A DNA stretch of 64,000 nucleotides, taken from Syntrophus sp963665935 (lineage in GTDB: Bacteria > Desulfobacterota > Syntrophia > Syntrophales > Syntrophaceae). Within the stretch, counting starts at the first letter, position 1; every line of letters starts with the position of its first letter. Both the position numbers and the translations under genes were made by a program. Below the pieces are notes generated by a model. The model was not told the origin of the DNA, searched no databases, and worked only from the letters and a program-made list of their open reading frames with translations. Below, piece after piece: positions 32,258 to 41,515 of the stretch. Location of the stretch: positions 1,674,001 through 1,738,000 of the forward strand of contig OY762510.1 of NCBI GenBank assembly GCA_963665935.1, read 5' to 3'.

Positions 32258-32452
32258 GCTTGCCTCATCGATTTCACAATTCAGGAAAATTACCTTGAAT
32301 TAAAGAATAATTTCAACTATATATGAGGTGTATCCCAGTGCTTCCTCTCTTTGGCAAGGACTCTTCGAAAGAATAAAGAGGGGCACATTGCCGGTGTGCA
32401 AAAGGAGTAAACAAAGAATTTCTTCTTTCCAGATGCTTTAAAGGAGGCGGCC

Positions 32453-34396
32453 ATGGCGCATGATTTGTTCCCTGTTTCGGATTCCTGGGCAAAAGCGGCC
32501 TGGATAGACAACGCGACCTACCTGCGGATGTATGAACAGTCGATCTCAGATCCCGAGGGGTTCTGGGGGGAACAGGCCGGATGTCTCGACTGGTTTCGCC
32601 CCTGGACGAAGGTAAGAGAGGGCGCTTTTGAAGGGGATGTCCGCATTTCCTGGTTCTGCGGGGGGAAACTGAACGTCAGTTATAACTGCCTGGACCGCCA
32701 TCTGGCCGGGCGCGGGGATGCGATTGCCCTGATCTGGGAGGGGGATGATCCTGCAGAAAGCAGATCCTTTTCCTATTGCCGGCTGTTCGAAGAGGTCTGC
32801 CGATTCGCCAATGTCCTGAAGTCCCTGGGATTGCGCCGGGGGGATCGCGTCACCATCTATCTGCCCATGATTCCCGAGCTGGCGGTGGCCATGCTGGCCT
32901 GCACGAGGATCGGCGTCGTCCATTCCATCGTCTTCGGCGGCTTTTCCGCGGATTCCCTGGCGGAACGCATCCGGGACTGCCAGGGCCGGGTGTTGATCAC
33001 CGCCGACGAAGGGTTGCGCGGCGGCCAGCGGATTCCCGCCAAGGAGAATGCCGACAAGGCCGTAGAGAAATGCCCCGTTGTCGAAAGGGTCATCGTGGTG
33101 CGGCACACGGGCGGCGATGTCCCCTGGACGCCGGGAAGGGATCTCTCGTGGGGCGAACTCATGGAGAACGCCTCGGCCGACTGCCCCCCGGAAGAGATGG
33201 ATGCCGAGGACCCGCTTTTTATTCTCTATACCTCCGGGTCCACGGGAAAGCCCAAGGGCGTGCTGCACACGACCGGTGGTTATCTGGTCTTTTCGGCCCT
33301 GACCCACAGGCATATCTTCGACTATCACGATGGCGACATCTACTGGTGCACGGCGGACATCGGCTGGGTGACGGGGCACAGCTACATCATCTACGGTCCG
33401 CTGGCCAACGGGGCCACCACGGTCATGTTCGAAGGCGTGCCCCATTATCCGGACTGGTCCCGTTTCTGGAACATTGTGGACAAGCACGGGATTTCCATCC
33501 TCTACACGGCCCCAACGGCCATTCGCGCCCTGATGCGCCAGGGCGATGAGCCGGTCCGGAAAACCTCCCGCAGGAGTCTGCGCCTCCTGGGAACCGTGGG
33601 AGAACCCATCAATCCGGAAGCCTGGCTCTGGTACTACAATGTGGTCGGCGAAAAACGCTGCCCCATTGTCGATACCTGGTGGCAGACGGAAACCGGCGGG
33701 ATCCTCCTTTCACCTCTCCCCGGCGCCATGGCCCTCAAACCGGGTTCGGCACTCCGGCCATACTTCGGCGTGAAGCCGGCCATCGCCGATGCCGCCGGCA
33801 ATTTCCTCGAGGGACCGGGAGACGGCAATCTCGTCATCACCGAACCCTGGCCGGCCATGCTGCGGACGATTTATGGCGACCACTCCCGGTTCCTTCAGAC
33901 TTATTTCTCTCTGTACAAGGGAGCCTACTTTACGGGTGACGGCGCGCGCCGGGATGAAGACGGCGACTACTGGATCACGGGCCGGGTCGACGATGTCATC
34001 AATGTCTCGGGGCACCGTTTGGGAACGGCCGAGGTCGAAAGCGCCCTGGTGGCTCATCCCGCTGTGGCGGAGGCCGCCGTGGTGGGTTTTCCCCACGAGA
34101 TTAAGGGTCAGGGGATCTATGCCTATGTGACCTTGAAGGCGGATCGATCCCCTGCGGAGCCGTTGCGGGAGGAACTCCTGCGGTGGGTCAGGAAGGAAAT
34201 CGGGGCCATCGCCGTGCCGGATGTTCTCCAGTGGGCCCCCGGCCTGCCCAAGACCCGGTCGGGCAAGATCATGCGGCGGATCCTTCGCAAAATCGCCGCA
34301 AATTCCCTTGACGATCTGGGTGATACGAGCACCCTTGCGGAACCTGCCGTCGTTGAGGAACTGATTCGGAACCGGCCGGCCGCTGCGTGCGGATAA
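32453..34396 (+). CDS. acs: Acetyl-CoA synthetase, AMP-forming
   Basis: 647 aa, with AGGAGG upstream of the ATG. ANL-family motifs are complete: the P-loop YTSGSTGKPKGVLHTTGGYL (about 260), VDTWWQTETGG (about 405), YFTGDGARRDEDGDYWITGR (about 493) and the C-terminal catalytic Lys in TRSGKIMRRILRK (about 605). The N-terminal SISDPEGFWGEQA is typical of Acs. It interconverts acetate, ATP and CoA with acetyl-CoA, AMP and pyrophosphate. In Syntrophus this enzyme has been proposed to run toward acetate and ATP using pyrophosphate, which would make it an energy gene here; that is established knowledge of the relative, not seen in the sequence. Confidence 0.95.
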   Translation: MAHDLFPVSDSWAKAAWIDNATYLRMYEQSISDPEGFWGEQAGCLDWFRPWTKVREGAFEGDVRISWFCGGKLNVSYNCLDRHLAGRGDAIALIWEGDDPAESRSFSYCRLFEEVCRFANVLKSLGLRRGDRVTIYLPMIPELAVAMLACTRIGVVHSIVFGGFSADSLAERIRDCQGRVLITADEGLRGGQRIPAKENADKAVEKCPVVERVIVVRHTGGDVPWTPGRDLSWGELMENASADCPPEEMDAEDPLFILYTSGSTGKPKGVLHTTGGYLVFSALTHRHIFDYHDGDIYWCTADIGWVTGHSYIIYGPLANGATTVMFEGVPHYPDWSRFWNIVDKHGISILYTAPTAIRALMRQGDEPVRKTSRRSLRLLGTVGEPINPEAWLWYYNVVGEKRCPIVDTWWQTETGGILLSPLPGAMALKPGSALRPYFGVKPAIADAAGNFLEGPGDGNLVITEPWPAMLRTIYGDHSRFLQTYFSLYKGAYFTGDGARRDEDGDYWITGRVDDVINVSGHRLGTAEVESALVAHPAVAEAAVVGFPHEIKGQGIYAYVTLKADRSPAEPLREELLRWVRKEIGAIAVPDVLQWAPGLPKTRSGKIMRRILRKIAANSLDDLGDTSTLAEPAVVEELIRNRPAAACG

Positions 34397-34485
34397 ATTA
34401 AGCCCCTCTGTCTCCTTTTTGATTGACAAGTTCTCCAAGTCTCCTCAAAATGTTTTTTAAACAATAAGAATTGAGGGTCCCCTCC

Positions 34486-36951
34486 ATGAATTCGAACGAC
34501 CTGAACAATGCCAATACAAAATCAGCCCTGAAGACATCGATGGATTATCACCTTCGCTGTTCCCTGTGCAAGGAAACTCCGTCAAAGGACTGTCGGGACC
34601 TTTTTCTTGCAACGGCTTTCTCTCTGCGGGACAGGATGACGGAAAGAATCCTGGAAACGGAGCGTATCTATCAGGTTGCCAAAGCGAAGAGAGTCTATTA
34701 TCTGTCCATGGAATTTCTGATTGGAAGACTGCTGGGCGATACCCTCCATAATCTCGGCCTCTTTGACCTGTGCCGGGAAGTTCTGGAGGAAACGGGCATT
34801 GACATCGAAGAGGTTCGGGATCAGGAAAATGACGCCGGGCTGGGAAATGGCGGATTGGGGCGGTTGGCGGCCTGCTTTCTCGATTCCATGGCAACGCTTA
34901 ATCTTGCAGGGTTCGGTTACGGGATCCATTACGAATACGGTCTCTTCAAGCAGGAAGTTGATAACGGCTATCAGAAGGAGAAACCGGATAACTGGCTGGC
35001 TGAATTCAGCCCCTGGGAGATCAAACGCCCCGACGAAAAATGTATCGTTCCCATTTACGGCCGGATAGAACACTTCCAGGACCGCGCCGGCGAATACAAT
35101 CCCATGTGGCTCGACTGGAAGGTGATCATGGGCATTCCCTTTGACATCCCCGTTGTCGGCTACGGGGGAAAAACGGTGAACTGGCTTCGCCTCTACGGGG
35201 CAGGCTCATCAACGGATTTTGACATCCAGATCTTCAACGAAGGCGATTATTTCCGGGCGGTGGAGCAGAAGGTCTCTTCCGAAACCATCACCAAAATGCT
35301 TTATCCCCTGGACACCCTCAAATCCGGGAAGGAACTCCGCCTGGTACAGGAATACTTTCTGGTGGCCTGTTCCCTGAGGGACATCGTCCGCCGGTATCTC
35401 AAGGAGCACAACGATTTCGACGACTTCCCCGATTCGGTGGCCATTCAGATGAACGACACCCATCCCTCCCTGGCGGTGGCGGAGCTGATGCGGCTCCTCG
35501 TGGACGAATACGCCCTGCCCTGGGTCGACGCCTGGGAGATGACCAAGAAAACCCTGTCCTACACCAATCATACCATTCTTTCCGAAGCCCTGGAGAAATG
35601 GCCGGTGAACCTTCTGGAGCAGGTGATCCCCCGCCATCTCCAGATCATCTATGAAATCAACGCGCGCTTTCTCAAGCAGGTCGCCGATCTCCATCCCGAC
35701 AATCTCGACCTGGTCCGGCGGATGTCTCTCATCGAGGAAGGTGAAAACAAGATGGTTCGAATGTCCCATCTGGCCATGGTCGGTTCGCATTCCATCAACG
35801 GCGTTTCCGCTCTCCATACGGAAATCTTGAAAAAGAATAATTTTGCTGATTTCCATACCCTGTGGCCGGAACGATTCGTGAACGTCACCAATGGCATCAC
35901 CCAGCGGCGCTGGCTCCTCAAAGCCAATCCGCAACTGGCTCAGTTGATCTCCGAAACGATCGGCGATTCCTGGATCACCGATCTGGGACAGCTTAAACGG
36001 CTGGAGTCCTATGCCGAGAGCGGGGACTTCCAGGATCGATTCCGCAGGATCAAGCGGACCAACAAGGAGGCTCTGGGCAGAATCATCTCGAGGACCGCCT
36101 GGGTGTCCGTGAATCCCGATTCGCTCTTCGATGTCCATGTCAAGAGAATTCATGAATACAAACGGCAGTTGCTGAAGATTTTTCATATCATCTATGAATA
36201 TCTTCAGATTATCCGGGGAGAAAAAACGCCCACGGTTGCCAAAACCTATATCTTTGCCGGCAAGGCCGCGCCCGGATACTGGGTGGCGAAGCAGATGATC
36301 AAATTGATTCATAACGTGGGACAGGTCATCAATTCCGACAAGAGACTGCAGGACATCCTGAGGGTCGTTTTTCTGCCCGATTACCGGGTTTCACTGGCGG
36401 AGAAGATCATTCCGGCCGCAGATCTCAGCGAGCAGATCTCCATGGCCGGCACGGAGGCCTCGGGAACGGGAAACATGAAATTCATGCTGAACGGCGCCTT
36501 GACCGTGGGAACGCTGGATGGCGCCAACGTGGAGATGCTTGAGGAGGCAGGAGAGGAAAACATCTTCATCTTCGGACTGAAAGCCGGAGAAATTGAGGAG
36601 ATGCAGCGGGGAAACACGTACCGTCCGACGGAATATTACCGAAGCTATCCGGAAATTCGCCAGGTGATCGACGCCTTTCGCGACAATATCTTCTGCCCCT
36701 CGGAACCGGGGCTGTTTCAGTGGATCTACTCTCGAATTCTGCATGAGGAAGATCCCTATTTCCACCTGCCGGATCTCCTCTCGTACATCCGGATTCAGGA
36801 CAAAATCGAGGAGGAGTACCAGAGTCAGGCCTCCTGGACAAAAAAGGCGATTTTCAACGTCGCCCGGTCAGGAAAATTCTCCAGCGATCGAGCCATTTCC
36901 GAATATGCGGGACTCATCTGGAAAGCAGACGCCGTAAAATGCGGGGAATGA
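34486..36951 (+). CDS. glgP: Glycogen/maltodextrin phosphorylase
   Basis: 821 aa from the ATG at 34486 (GAGGG 8 bp upstream). GT35 family marks: VYYLSMEFLIGRLLGDTLHN, ENDAGLGNGGLGRLAACFLD, RRWLLKANPQLAQLI, and the pyridoxal-phosphate lysine in EASGTGNMKFMLNGALTVGT (about residue 664). It cleaves alpha-1,4-glucan with phosphate to glucose-1-phosphate. The gene ends in an ATGA overlap with the response regulator/phosphatase gene, so glycogen breakdown and the partner-switching module are translated from one message. Confidence 0.95.
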   Translation: MNSNDLNNANTKSALKTSMDYHLRCSLCKETPSKDCRDLFLATAFSLRDRMTERILETERIYQVAKAKRVYYLSMEFLIGRLLGDTLHNLGLFDLCREVLEETGIDIEEVRDQENDAGLGNGGLGRLAACFLDSMATLNLAGFGYGIHYEYGLFKQEVDNGYQKEKPDNWLAEFSPWEIKRPDEKCIVPIYGRIEHFQDRAGEYNPMWLDWKVIMGIPFDIPVVGYGGKTVNWLRLYGAGSSTDFDIQIFNEGDYFRAVEQKVSSETITKMLYPLDTLKSGKELRLVQEYFLVACSLRDIVRRYLKEHNDFDDFPDSVAIQMNDTHPSLAVAELMRLLVDEYALPWVDAWEMTKKTLSYTNHTILSEALEKWPVNLLEQVIPRHLQIIYEINARFLKQVADLHPDNLDLVRRMSLIEEGENKMVRMSHLAMVGSHSINGVSALHTEILKKNNFADFHTLWPERFVNVTNGITQRRWLLKANPQLAQLISETIGDSWITDLGQLKRLESYAESGDFQDRFRRIKRTNKEALGRIISRTAWVSVNPDSLFDVHVKRIHEYKRQLLKIFHIIYEYLQIIRGEKTPTVAKTYIFAGKAAPGYWVAKQMIKLIHNVGQVINSDKRLQDILRVVFLPDYRVSLAEKIIPAADLSEQISMAGTEASGTGNMKFMLNGALTVGTLDGANVEMLEEAGEENIFIFGLKAGEIEEMQRGNTYRPTEYYRSYPEIRQVIDAFRDNIFCPSEPGLFQWIYSRILHEEDPYFHLPDLLSYIRIQDKIEEEYQSQASWTKKAIFNVARSGKFSSDRAISEYAGLIWKADAVKCGE

Positions 36952-38162
36952 AAGATAAAATCCTAATTGTTGATGACAGCCCGGATATCAGGATCCTGCT
37001 TACCAGTCTGCTCGCGAAGTCCGGTTATGAAATAGCGCAAGCGGAAAACGGTGAGGATTGCCTGCGGCAGATCAGGAAGTTTCAACCGGACCTTATTCTC
37101 TTGGATATCATGATGCCCGGTATCGATGGGTTTGAGGTCTGTAAGAAAATCAAGGCCGACCCCTGTTCCCGGGATATCCCCGTTATCTTTCTGTCCGGCA
37201 AGTCCGAGACGAAAGCCAAGATCGAAGGGCTCGCCATTGGCGGCGCCGATTACATCACCAAACCTTTTGACATGGGGGAAGTCATTGCCCGCATTAAGAA
37301 TCAGCTCAAGATCCGCCATCTTACCGACGAGTTGATTGCGACCAATGCCGAATTGACGGAGAAACAGAAAAAACTCAACGAGGATCTCCAGGCGGCTGCC
37401 GGAATCCAGAAGACCCTGTTGCCCCGGAGCCTGCCGCAGGTTGAAAATCTCGACATCGCCTGGAAATTCAGGCCCTCCGAAAAAATCGGCGGCGACATTT
37501 TCAACGTGCTTCGCCTTGATGAGGATCATCTCGGATTATACATGATCGATGTCAGTGGACACGGGGTTCCCCCCGCCCTGGTGACCTTTTCCATTTCCCA
37601 GGTCCTTCAACCCCACATGGGTTACACCATTCGGAAAAGACCTGGTTTCTCCCCCGATTCCGAGGTTGTCTCCCCCGGAGAGGTTTTGAAGGCCCTGGAT
37701 GCGGAATATCCCTGGGAACGCTTTGAGAGGTTTCTGACCATCATCTATCTCATTGTCAATGTCCGGACGGGTCATCTGGTCTACAGCAACGCCGCCCATC
37801 CGCCCCCTATTCTTCTCCACGCCGATGGAACCTTGGAACTGCTGGGAAAGGGGGGGACGATCATCGGTCTCGATGGAATCCTGCCCTTTGAAGAGGAAAC
37901 GAAGGTCTTATCCCCGGGCGACAAGATTCTCCTTTATACGGATGGCGTGTTTGAATTTACCGATGCCCAAGGGGATATTTTCGGGGAGGAGCGGTTTTAT
38001 GCCCTTGTAAAGCGCCTGCAAGGGCGGTCCATCTGCTCCATGTTGGACGAGATTGTCCAGGCCATTGAGACGTTGGTTCAGGGAGCAAAGCTTCAGGACG
38101 ACATAAGTCTATTGGGAATTGAATTCAAAAAGCAAAATGTAACGGAGAATATCAAAGCTTAA
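36948..38162 (+). CDS. Response regulator with RsbU/SpoIIE-type PP2C phosphatase output
   Basis: 404 aa from the ATG at 36948, which overlaps the glgP stop (ATGA). Receiver domain 1-120: KILIVDDSPD, phosphoacceptor Asp in PDLILLDIMMPG, YITKPFD. A coiled linker 120-150 follows, then a SpoIIE phosphatase domain (QAAAGIQKTLLPRSLPQV, GGDIFNVLRL, MIDVSGHGVPPALVTF, LYTDGVFEFTDAQGD) with the metal-binding Asp residues. It should dephosphorylate a STAS-domain antagonist, most likely the one encoded next. Its activity would be controlled by phosphorylation from a kinase such as the hybrid kinase at 39347-41407. Confidence 0.93.
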   Translation: MKDKILIVDDSPDIRILLTSLLAKSGYEIAQAENGEDCLRQIRKFQPDLILLDIMMPGIDGFEVCKKIKADPCSRDIPVIFLSGKSETKAKIEGLAIGGADYITKPFDMGEVIARIKNQLKIRHLTDELIATNAELTEKQKKLNEDLQAAAGIQKTLLPRSLPQVENLDIAWKFRPSEKIGGDIFNVLRLDEDHLGLYMIDVSGHGVPPALVTFSISQVLQPHMGYTIRKRPGFSPDSEVVSPGEVLKALDAEYPWERFERFLTIIYLIVNVRTGHLVYSNAAHPPPILLHADGTLELLGKGGTIIGLDGILPFEEETKVLSPGDKILLYTDGVFEFTDAQGDIFGEERFYALVKRLQGRSICSMLDEIVQAIETLVQGAKLQDDISLLGIEFKKQNVTENIKA

Positions 38163-38173
38163 GGAAGGGGTCT

Positions 38174-38518
38174 ATGCAACTACACCAGAACAAGATGGGA
38201 GACGTCCTGATCGTACGGCCTTTGGAAAAAAGGATCGACGCGGCAACCGCAACGGAATTCAAAGAAAAAATGAGCGAATGGATCGGTGCCGGAAACCGAA
38301 GGATTGTCCTTAATCTCGCAGAAGTGGACTTTATTGACAGCAGTGGCCTCGGCGCCATTGTTTCCAGTCTTAAAAAAATCGGCAATGACGGCGATCTGGT
38401 GATCTGCTCCGTGAAGGAAACCGTCATGAGCCTTTTCCGTCTGACCCGCATGAATCGTGTTTTCGATATCCTGCCGTCAGAAGATGCGGCTGTCGGAGCG
38501 CTTGCCGGACGGCTGTGA
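38174..38518 (+). CDS. STAS-domain anti-anti-sigma factor (SpoIIAA/RsbV-like)
   Basis: 114 aa. The STAS core has the phosphorylatable serine motif VDFIDSSGLGAIVSSLKKIG near residue 57 and the usual strand VLIVRPLEKRIDAATA at the start. The unphosphorylated form would bind the anti-sigma kinase encoded 6 bp downstream. The upstream phosphatase and downstream kinase give the full RsbU-RsbV-RsbW set. GGAAGGGG precedes the ATG. Confidence 0.92.
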   Translation: MQLHQNKMGDVLIVRPLEKRIDAATATEFKEKMSEWIGAGNRRIVLNLAEVDFIDSSGLGAIVSSLKKIGNDGDLVICSVKETVMSLFRLTRMNRVFDILPSEDAAVGALAGRL

Positions 38519-38524
38519 GGAAAA

Positions 38525-38980
38525 ATGAAAAGAGCCGGAATTATGAAGCTGATCATTGAAAGCAAACTGGAAAATGTTCCCCTGGTTGGGGGGGCCGTGC
38601 GCGGGATCGCCAATGCTTTGTCACTCGACGAAATCAGCTGCTATCATCTTGAACTCTGTGTCGTAGAAGCGGTGACCAACGTGACGAAACACGCCTATAA
38701 CAATGAGGCGGGAAATCCCGTGGAAGTCAACATCCTTCTTTTCCCGGACCGGATATCCTTTCAGATCTGTGACCGGGGAAAAAGTATGGAGCCGGCAAAT
38801 GTCCGTCTTCTGAACTTTGATCCCGAACAGCGGGAAACACTTCCGGAAAGCGGCATGGGCCTTTTCATCATGCACGCCCTCATGGACGAGGTCCGTTACG
38901 AAACGGTCAGTGGACTCAATATCCTGACCATGAGCAAATACCTGAGACAAGAGGGGAAGGCCCCTACCTCTCCCGACTGA
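38525..38980 (+). CDS. RsbW/SpoIIAB-like anti-sigma serine kinase (HATPase_c)
   Basis: 151 aa. GHKL ATPase marks: N-box LCVVEAVTNVTKHAYNN, G1 box ICDRGKSMEP and G2 box ESGMGLFIMHALMDEV. It should phosphorylate the STAS antagonist encoded just upstream and, in the classical scheme, sequester a sigma factor. No sigma factor gene is present, so the target may lie elsewhere or be a non-sigma protein. A second start (ATG at 38543) is possible. Confidence 0.92.
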   Translation: MKRAGIMKLIIESKLENVPLVGGAVRGIANALSLDEISCYHLELCVVEAVTNVTKHAYNNEAGNPVEVNILLFPDRISFQICDRGKSMEPANVRLLNFDPEQRETLPESGMGLFIMHALMDEVRYETVSGLNILTMSKYLRQEGKAPTSPD

Positions 38981-39042
38981 AATCAAAACGTCCCCGGTGC
39001 GGGATGAATGGCGTTGAAATCCCTGCTGCCTTTGCCGATTGT

Positions 39043-39363
39043 TCACCCTTCCTCATAGACCACATGAAGGGATTCGAGGTAGACGGACAAATCTTGGGTC
39101 GTTTCCTGAATTTTTTCTTTGTCCCCGTCTTTTGCCGCCTGCTCAAGAGATCTTCCCAGATCGGTGATCGCATCGAAGCCGTATCCGCTGCCGCACCCTT
39201 TCATGTTGTGCCCCAGAATGCGGATCGTTTCCGCGTCATTCTGCTCCAGCGCCTTGAGAATGGCGGCAACGTCCTGGCGCCGGCTTTCAAGAAAACCGGG
39301 AATAAGATCGGCAAGATCGGGATCAATCCGAACGGTAATTTTTTTCTCAGGCTCCTGTGTCAT
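39043..39363 (-). CDS. Histidine phosphotransfer (Hpt) protein
   Basis: 106 aa from the ATG at 39363 (GGGAGAA upstream). The phosphorylatable His lies in ILGHNMKGCGSGYGFDAI near residue 52, followed by LGRSLEQAAKDGD, the standard Hpt four-helix pattern. It overlaps the 3' end of the hybrid kinase gene by 17 bp, so the two are translated together. It should carry phosphate from the kinase receiver domains to another receiver, for instance that at 36948. Confidence 0.9.
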   Translation of the reverse strand: MTQEPEKKITVRIDPDLADLIPGFLESRRQDVAAILKALEQNDAETIRILGHNMKGCGSGYGFDAITDLGRSLEQAAKDGDKEKIQETTQDLSVYLESLHVVYEEG

Positions 39364-41407
39364 CGGTTCTTCTCCCTCCTGTGTATTCAGCAACGGCTTC
39401 CAGAAAAGTGGTTTTCTTGATGGGCTTGGTCAAATGTCCCGTGCAGCCGGCAAGCAGGCTTTTTTCACGGTCTTCCTGGAAGGCATGGGCGGTCAGGGCG
39501 ACGATCGGTGTTTCCTCAAGCTGATGTTCCCTTTCCCACTTCCGGATTTCCCGGGTCGCGTCATAACCATCCATGACCGGCATCTGGATGTCCATGAGGA
39601 CCAGGGCGTACCGGCCTGTCTTGAATTTTTCCACGGCGATGGCCCCGTCTTCGGCAATTTCCAGCCGGTAAGGCCGGCCCTTGAGGTAGGATCGCAGCAG
39701 CAGGCAATTGTCCGGGGAATCATCTGCCAGCAGGATGTCCAGCGTTCTCTCTATCTTGGGAACGGCGGGCGGCGGGGCCGTGGACTCCCGGATCCCAGCT
39801 GCTTTTGCCTTGCTCAAGGCGTTCAGGATGACCATTTTGAGGTCGGCGCGTTTGATCGGTTTCATGAGATGGCCCCGGATGCCCAGATCCCGAAATCTCT
39901 TGGGATCACCCCGTCCCAGGTCCGAAGTGAGCATGATGACGGTCGTACCGGCAAGGACCGGGTCCTTTTGAATACGTTCCGCCATGCACATCCCATCAAG
40001 GACGGGCATATGGTAATCAAGCAGGACCAGGTCATAGGGCATCTCTGATTCCCAGGCATCCTGCATTTCGGCCAACCCGCCTTCCACGTCTTCCGCCTCG
40101 GTCGGCATGCCTCCCCACGCAGAGAGGATCTCCCGCAGTATCATCCGGTTGGTGGCATTATCGTCCACAATGAGGGTCTTGAGACCCATGATCTTTCCTT
40201 CATAGGATTCGGCAACTTCCACCGTCCTTTCCTGGTCCTCCTGGATGCCGAAACGGGCGGTAAAGGAAACGGTGGTCCCCCGGCCCTCTTCACTCTCAAG
40301 ACCGATGTGTCCCGACATCAGCTCAATCAGGCGTTTGGAGATTGAAAGCCCGAGGCCGGTTCCGCCGTACCTGCGGGTCGTAGACGAATCGACCTGGGTG
40401 AATTTTTCAAAGACTTCCTCGAATTTGTCCCGAGGAATGCCGATGCCCGTGTCGGCAACGGAAAAGAGAAGGTCGATCATCGCAGGCTTGTCCGCACTTT
40501 TCTCCGGAAGATTCACCCTCTCTTCCGGATGCTTCCCGACATGCACCACAACCTCGCCCTTCTCCGTGAACTTGATGGCATTCCCGATCAGATTGACCAG
40601 AATCTGCCGCAGCCGGACAGGATCCCCGATCAGCTTGACAGGGACATCGGGTAGAAGATGACAGGCCAGCTCCAGCTTTTTTTTATGAGCTCGGATGGCC
40701 AGTTCCTCAATCGTCCTTTCGATGACCTCGCTCAGATCGAAATTCGTATTCTCAAGTTCCAGGCGACCGGCCTCGACCTTGGAAAGATCAAGGATGTCGT
40801 TGATGATGTTCAGAAGGCTTTCTCCGGCATTTCTGAAGACCTCCACGTAACGCTGCTGTTCGACGGAGAGGGGGGATTCCAGAAGAAGCTCCGCCATGCC
40901 GATGATCGCATTCATCGGTGTGCGTATTTCATGACTCATGCTGGCCAGAAATTCCGTTTTGGCGAGGTTTGCCGCTTCCGCCTCTTCCTTGGCCCTGAAC
41001 AACGCCTCTTCGGCCTGAGCCAGGTAATAGTCGCTGAACCGGTAGATCGTGTAACTCATGCAATCGTTGAGACTCTGCAAGGCACGGAGCAGTTCATCGC
41101 CTTCCAGCTCTTTTACGAGAATCGGCGCCAGGAGGGTCCGGTAGATTTCAAAGGCATGCTGGATTTCCGAGAGAGAAAACCCTTCCTCCAGCCGCTTCCT
41201 GCTGATTTTGGCGATAAATCCGTCCAGCTTGGAATAGTCCTGCTGCACGAGGACGGCAATATTTGCCTCGGAGGCCTGCGAGGTGGTGATGAGAAGCTCC
41301 TCAAAGGGACGATCGGAGTAACGGTTGCTGACGTCTCGATGAAGGCATTCCGCCATTTGCCGGGCCAGCTGTTCTCTGTATTTATGAAGTACTTCCGTAA
41401 GGTCCAT
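39347..41407 (-). CDS. Hybrid histidine kinase: RsbRD_N - HisKA - HATPase_c - REC - REC
   Basis: 686 aa from the ATG at 41407; an in-frame TTG 9 bp upstream is an alternative, and the ribosome site is weak either way. N-terminal helical RsbRD_N domain (about 5-135: ISRKRLEEGFSLSEIQHAF), HisKA with FLASMSHEIRTPMNAIIGM (His159), HATPase with NLIGNAIKFTEKGEV and DTGIGIP, then two receivers (LIVDDNATNRM with DLVLLDYHMP; ILLADDSPDN with LVLMDIQMPVMDG). No membrane segment, so a cytoplasmic sensor. RsbRD_N is a stressosome-type domain, which links it to the partner-switching genes that converge on it. Confidence 0.92.
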   Translation of the reverse strand: MDLTEVLHKYREQLARQMAECLHRDVSNRYSDRPFEELLITTSQASEANIAVLVQQDYSKLDGFIAKISRKRLEEGFSLSEIQHAFEIYRTLLAPILVKELEGDELLRALQSLNDCMSYTIYRFSDYYLAQAEEALFRAKEEAEAANLAKTEFLASMSHEIRTPMNAIIGMAELLLESPLSVEQQRYVEVFRNAGESLLNIINDILDLSKVEAGRLELENTNFDLSEVIERTIEELAIRAHKKKLELACHLLPDVPVKLIGDPVRLRQILVNLIGNAIKFTEKGEVVVHVGKHPEERVNLPEKSADKPAMIDLLFSVADTGIGIPRDKFEEVFEKFTQVDSSTTRRYGGTGLGLSISKRLIELMSGHIGLESEEGRGTTVSFTARFGIQEDQERTVEVAESYEGKIMGLKTLIVDDNATNRMILREILSAWGGMPTEAEDVEGGLAEMQDAWESEMPYDLVLLDYHMPVLDGMCMAERIQKDPVLAGTTVIMLTSDLGRGDPKRFRDLGIRGHLMKPIKRADLKMVILNALSKAKAAGIRESTAPPPAVPKIERTLDILLADDSPDNCLLLRSYLKGRPYRLEIAEDGAIAVEKFKTGRYALVLMDIQMPVMDGYDATREIRKWEREHQLEETPIVALTAHAFQEDREKSLLAGCTGHLTKPIKKTTFLEAVAEYTGGRRTDDTGA

Positions 41408-41515
41408 CGTTCTCAAAAAAGCCGTTGCCGGCTATCGGTGAGCGTTTTTTTCAAAGGACAGGAGAGACGAGAGGTGTTCCCCTGGAAGCAGGCTCGCACG
41501 AGGTTTTAGACCGAT

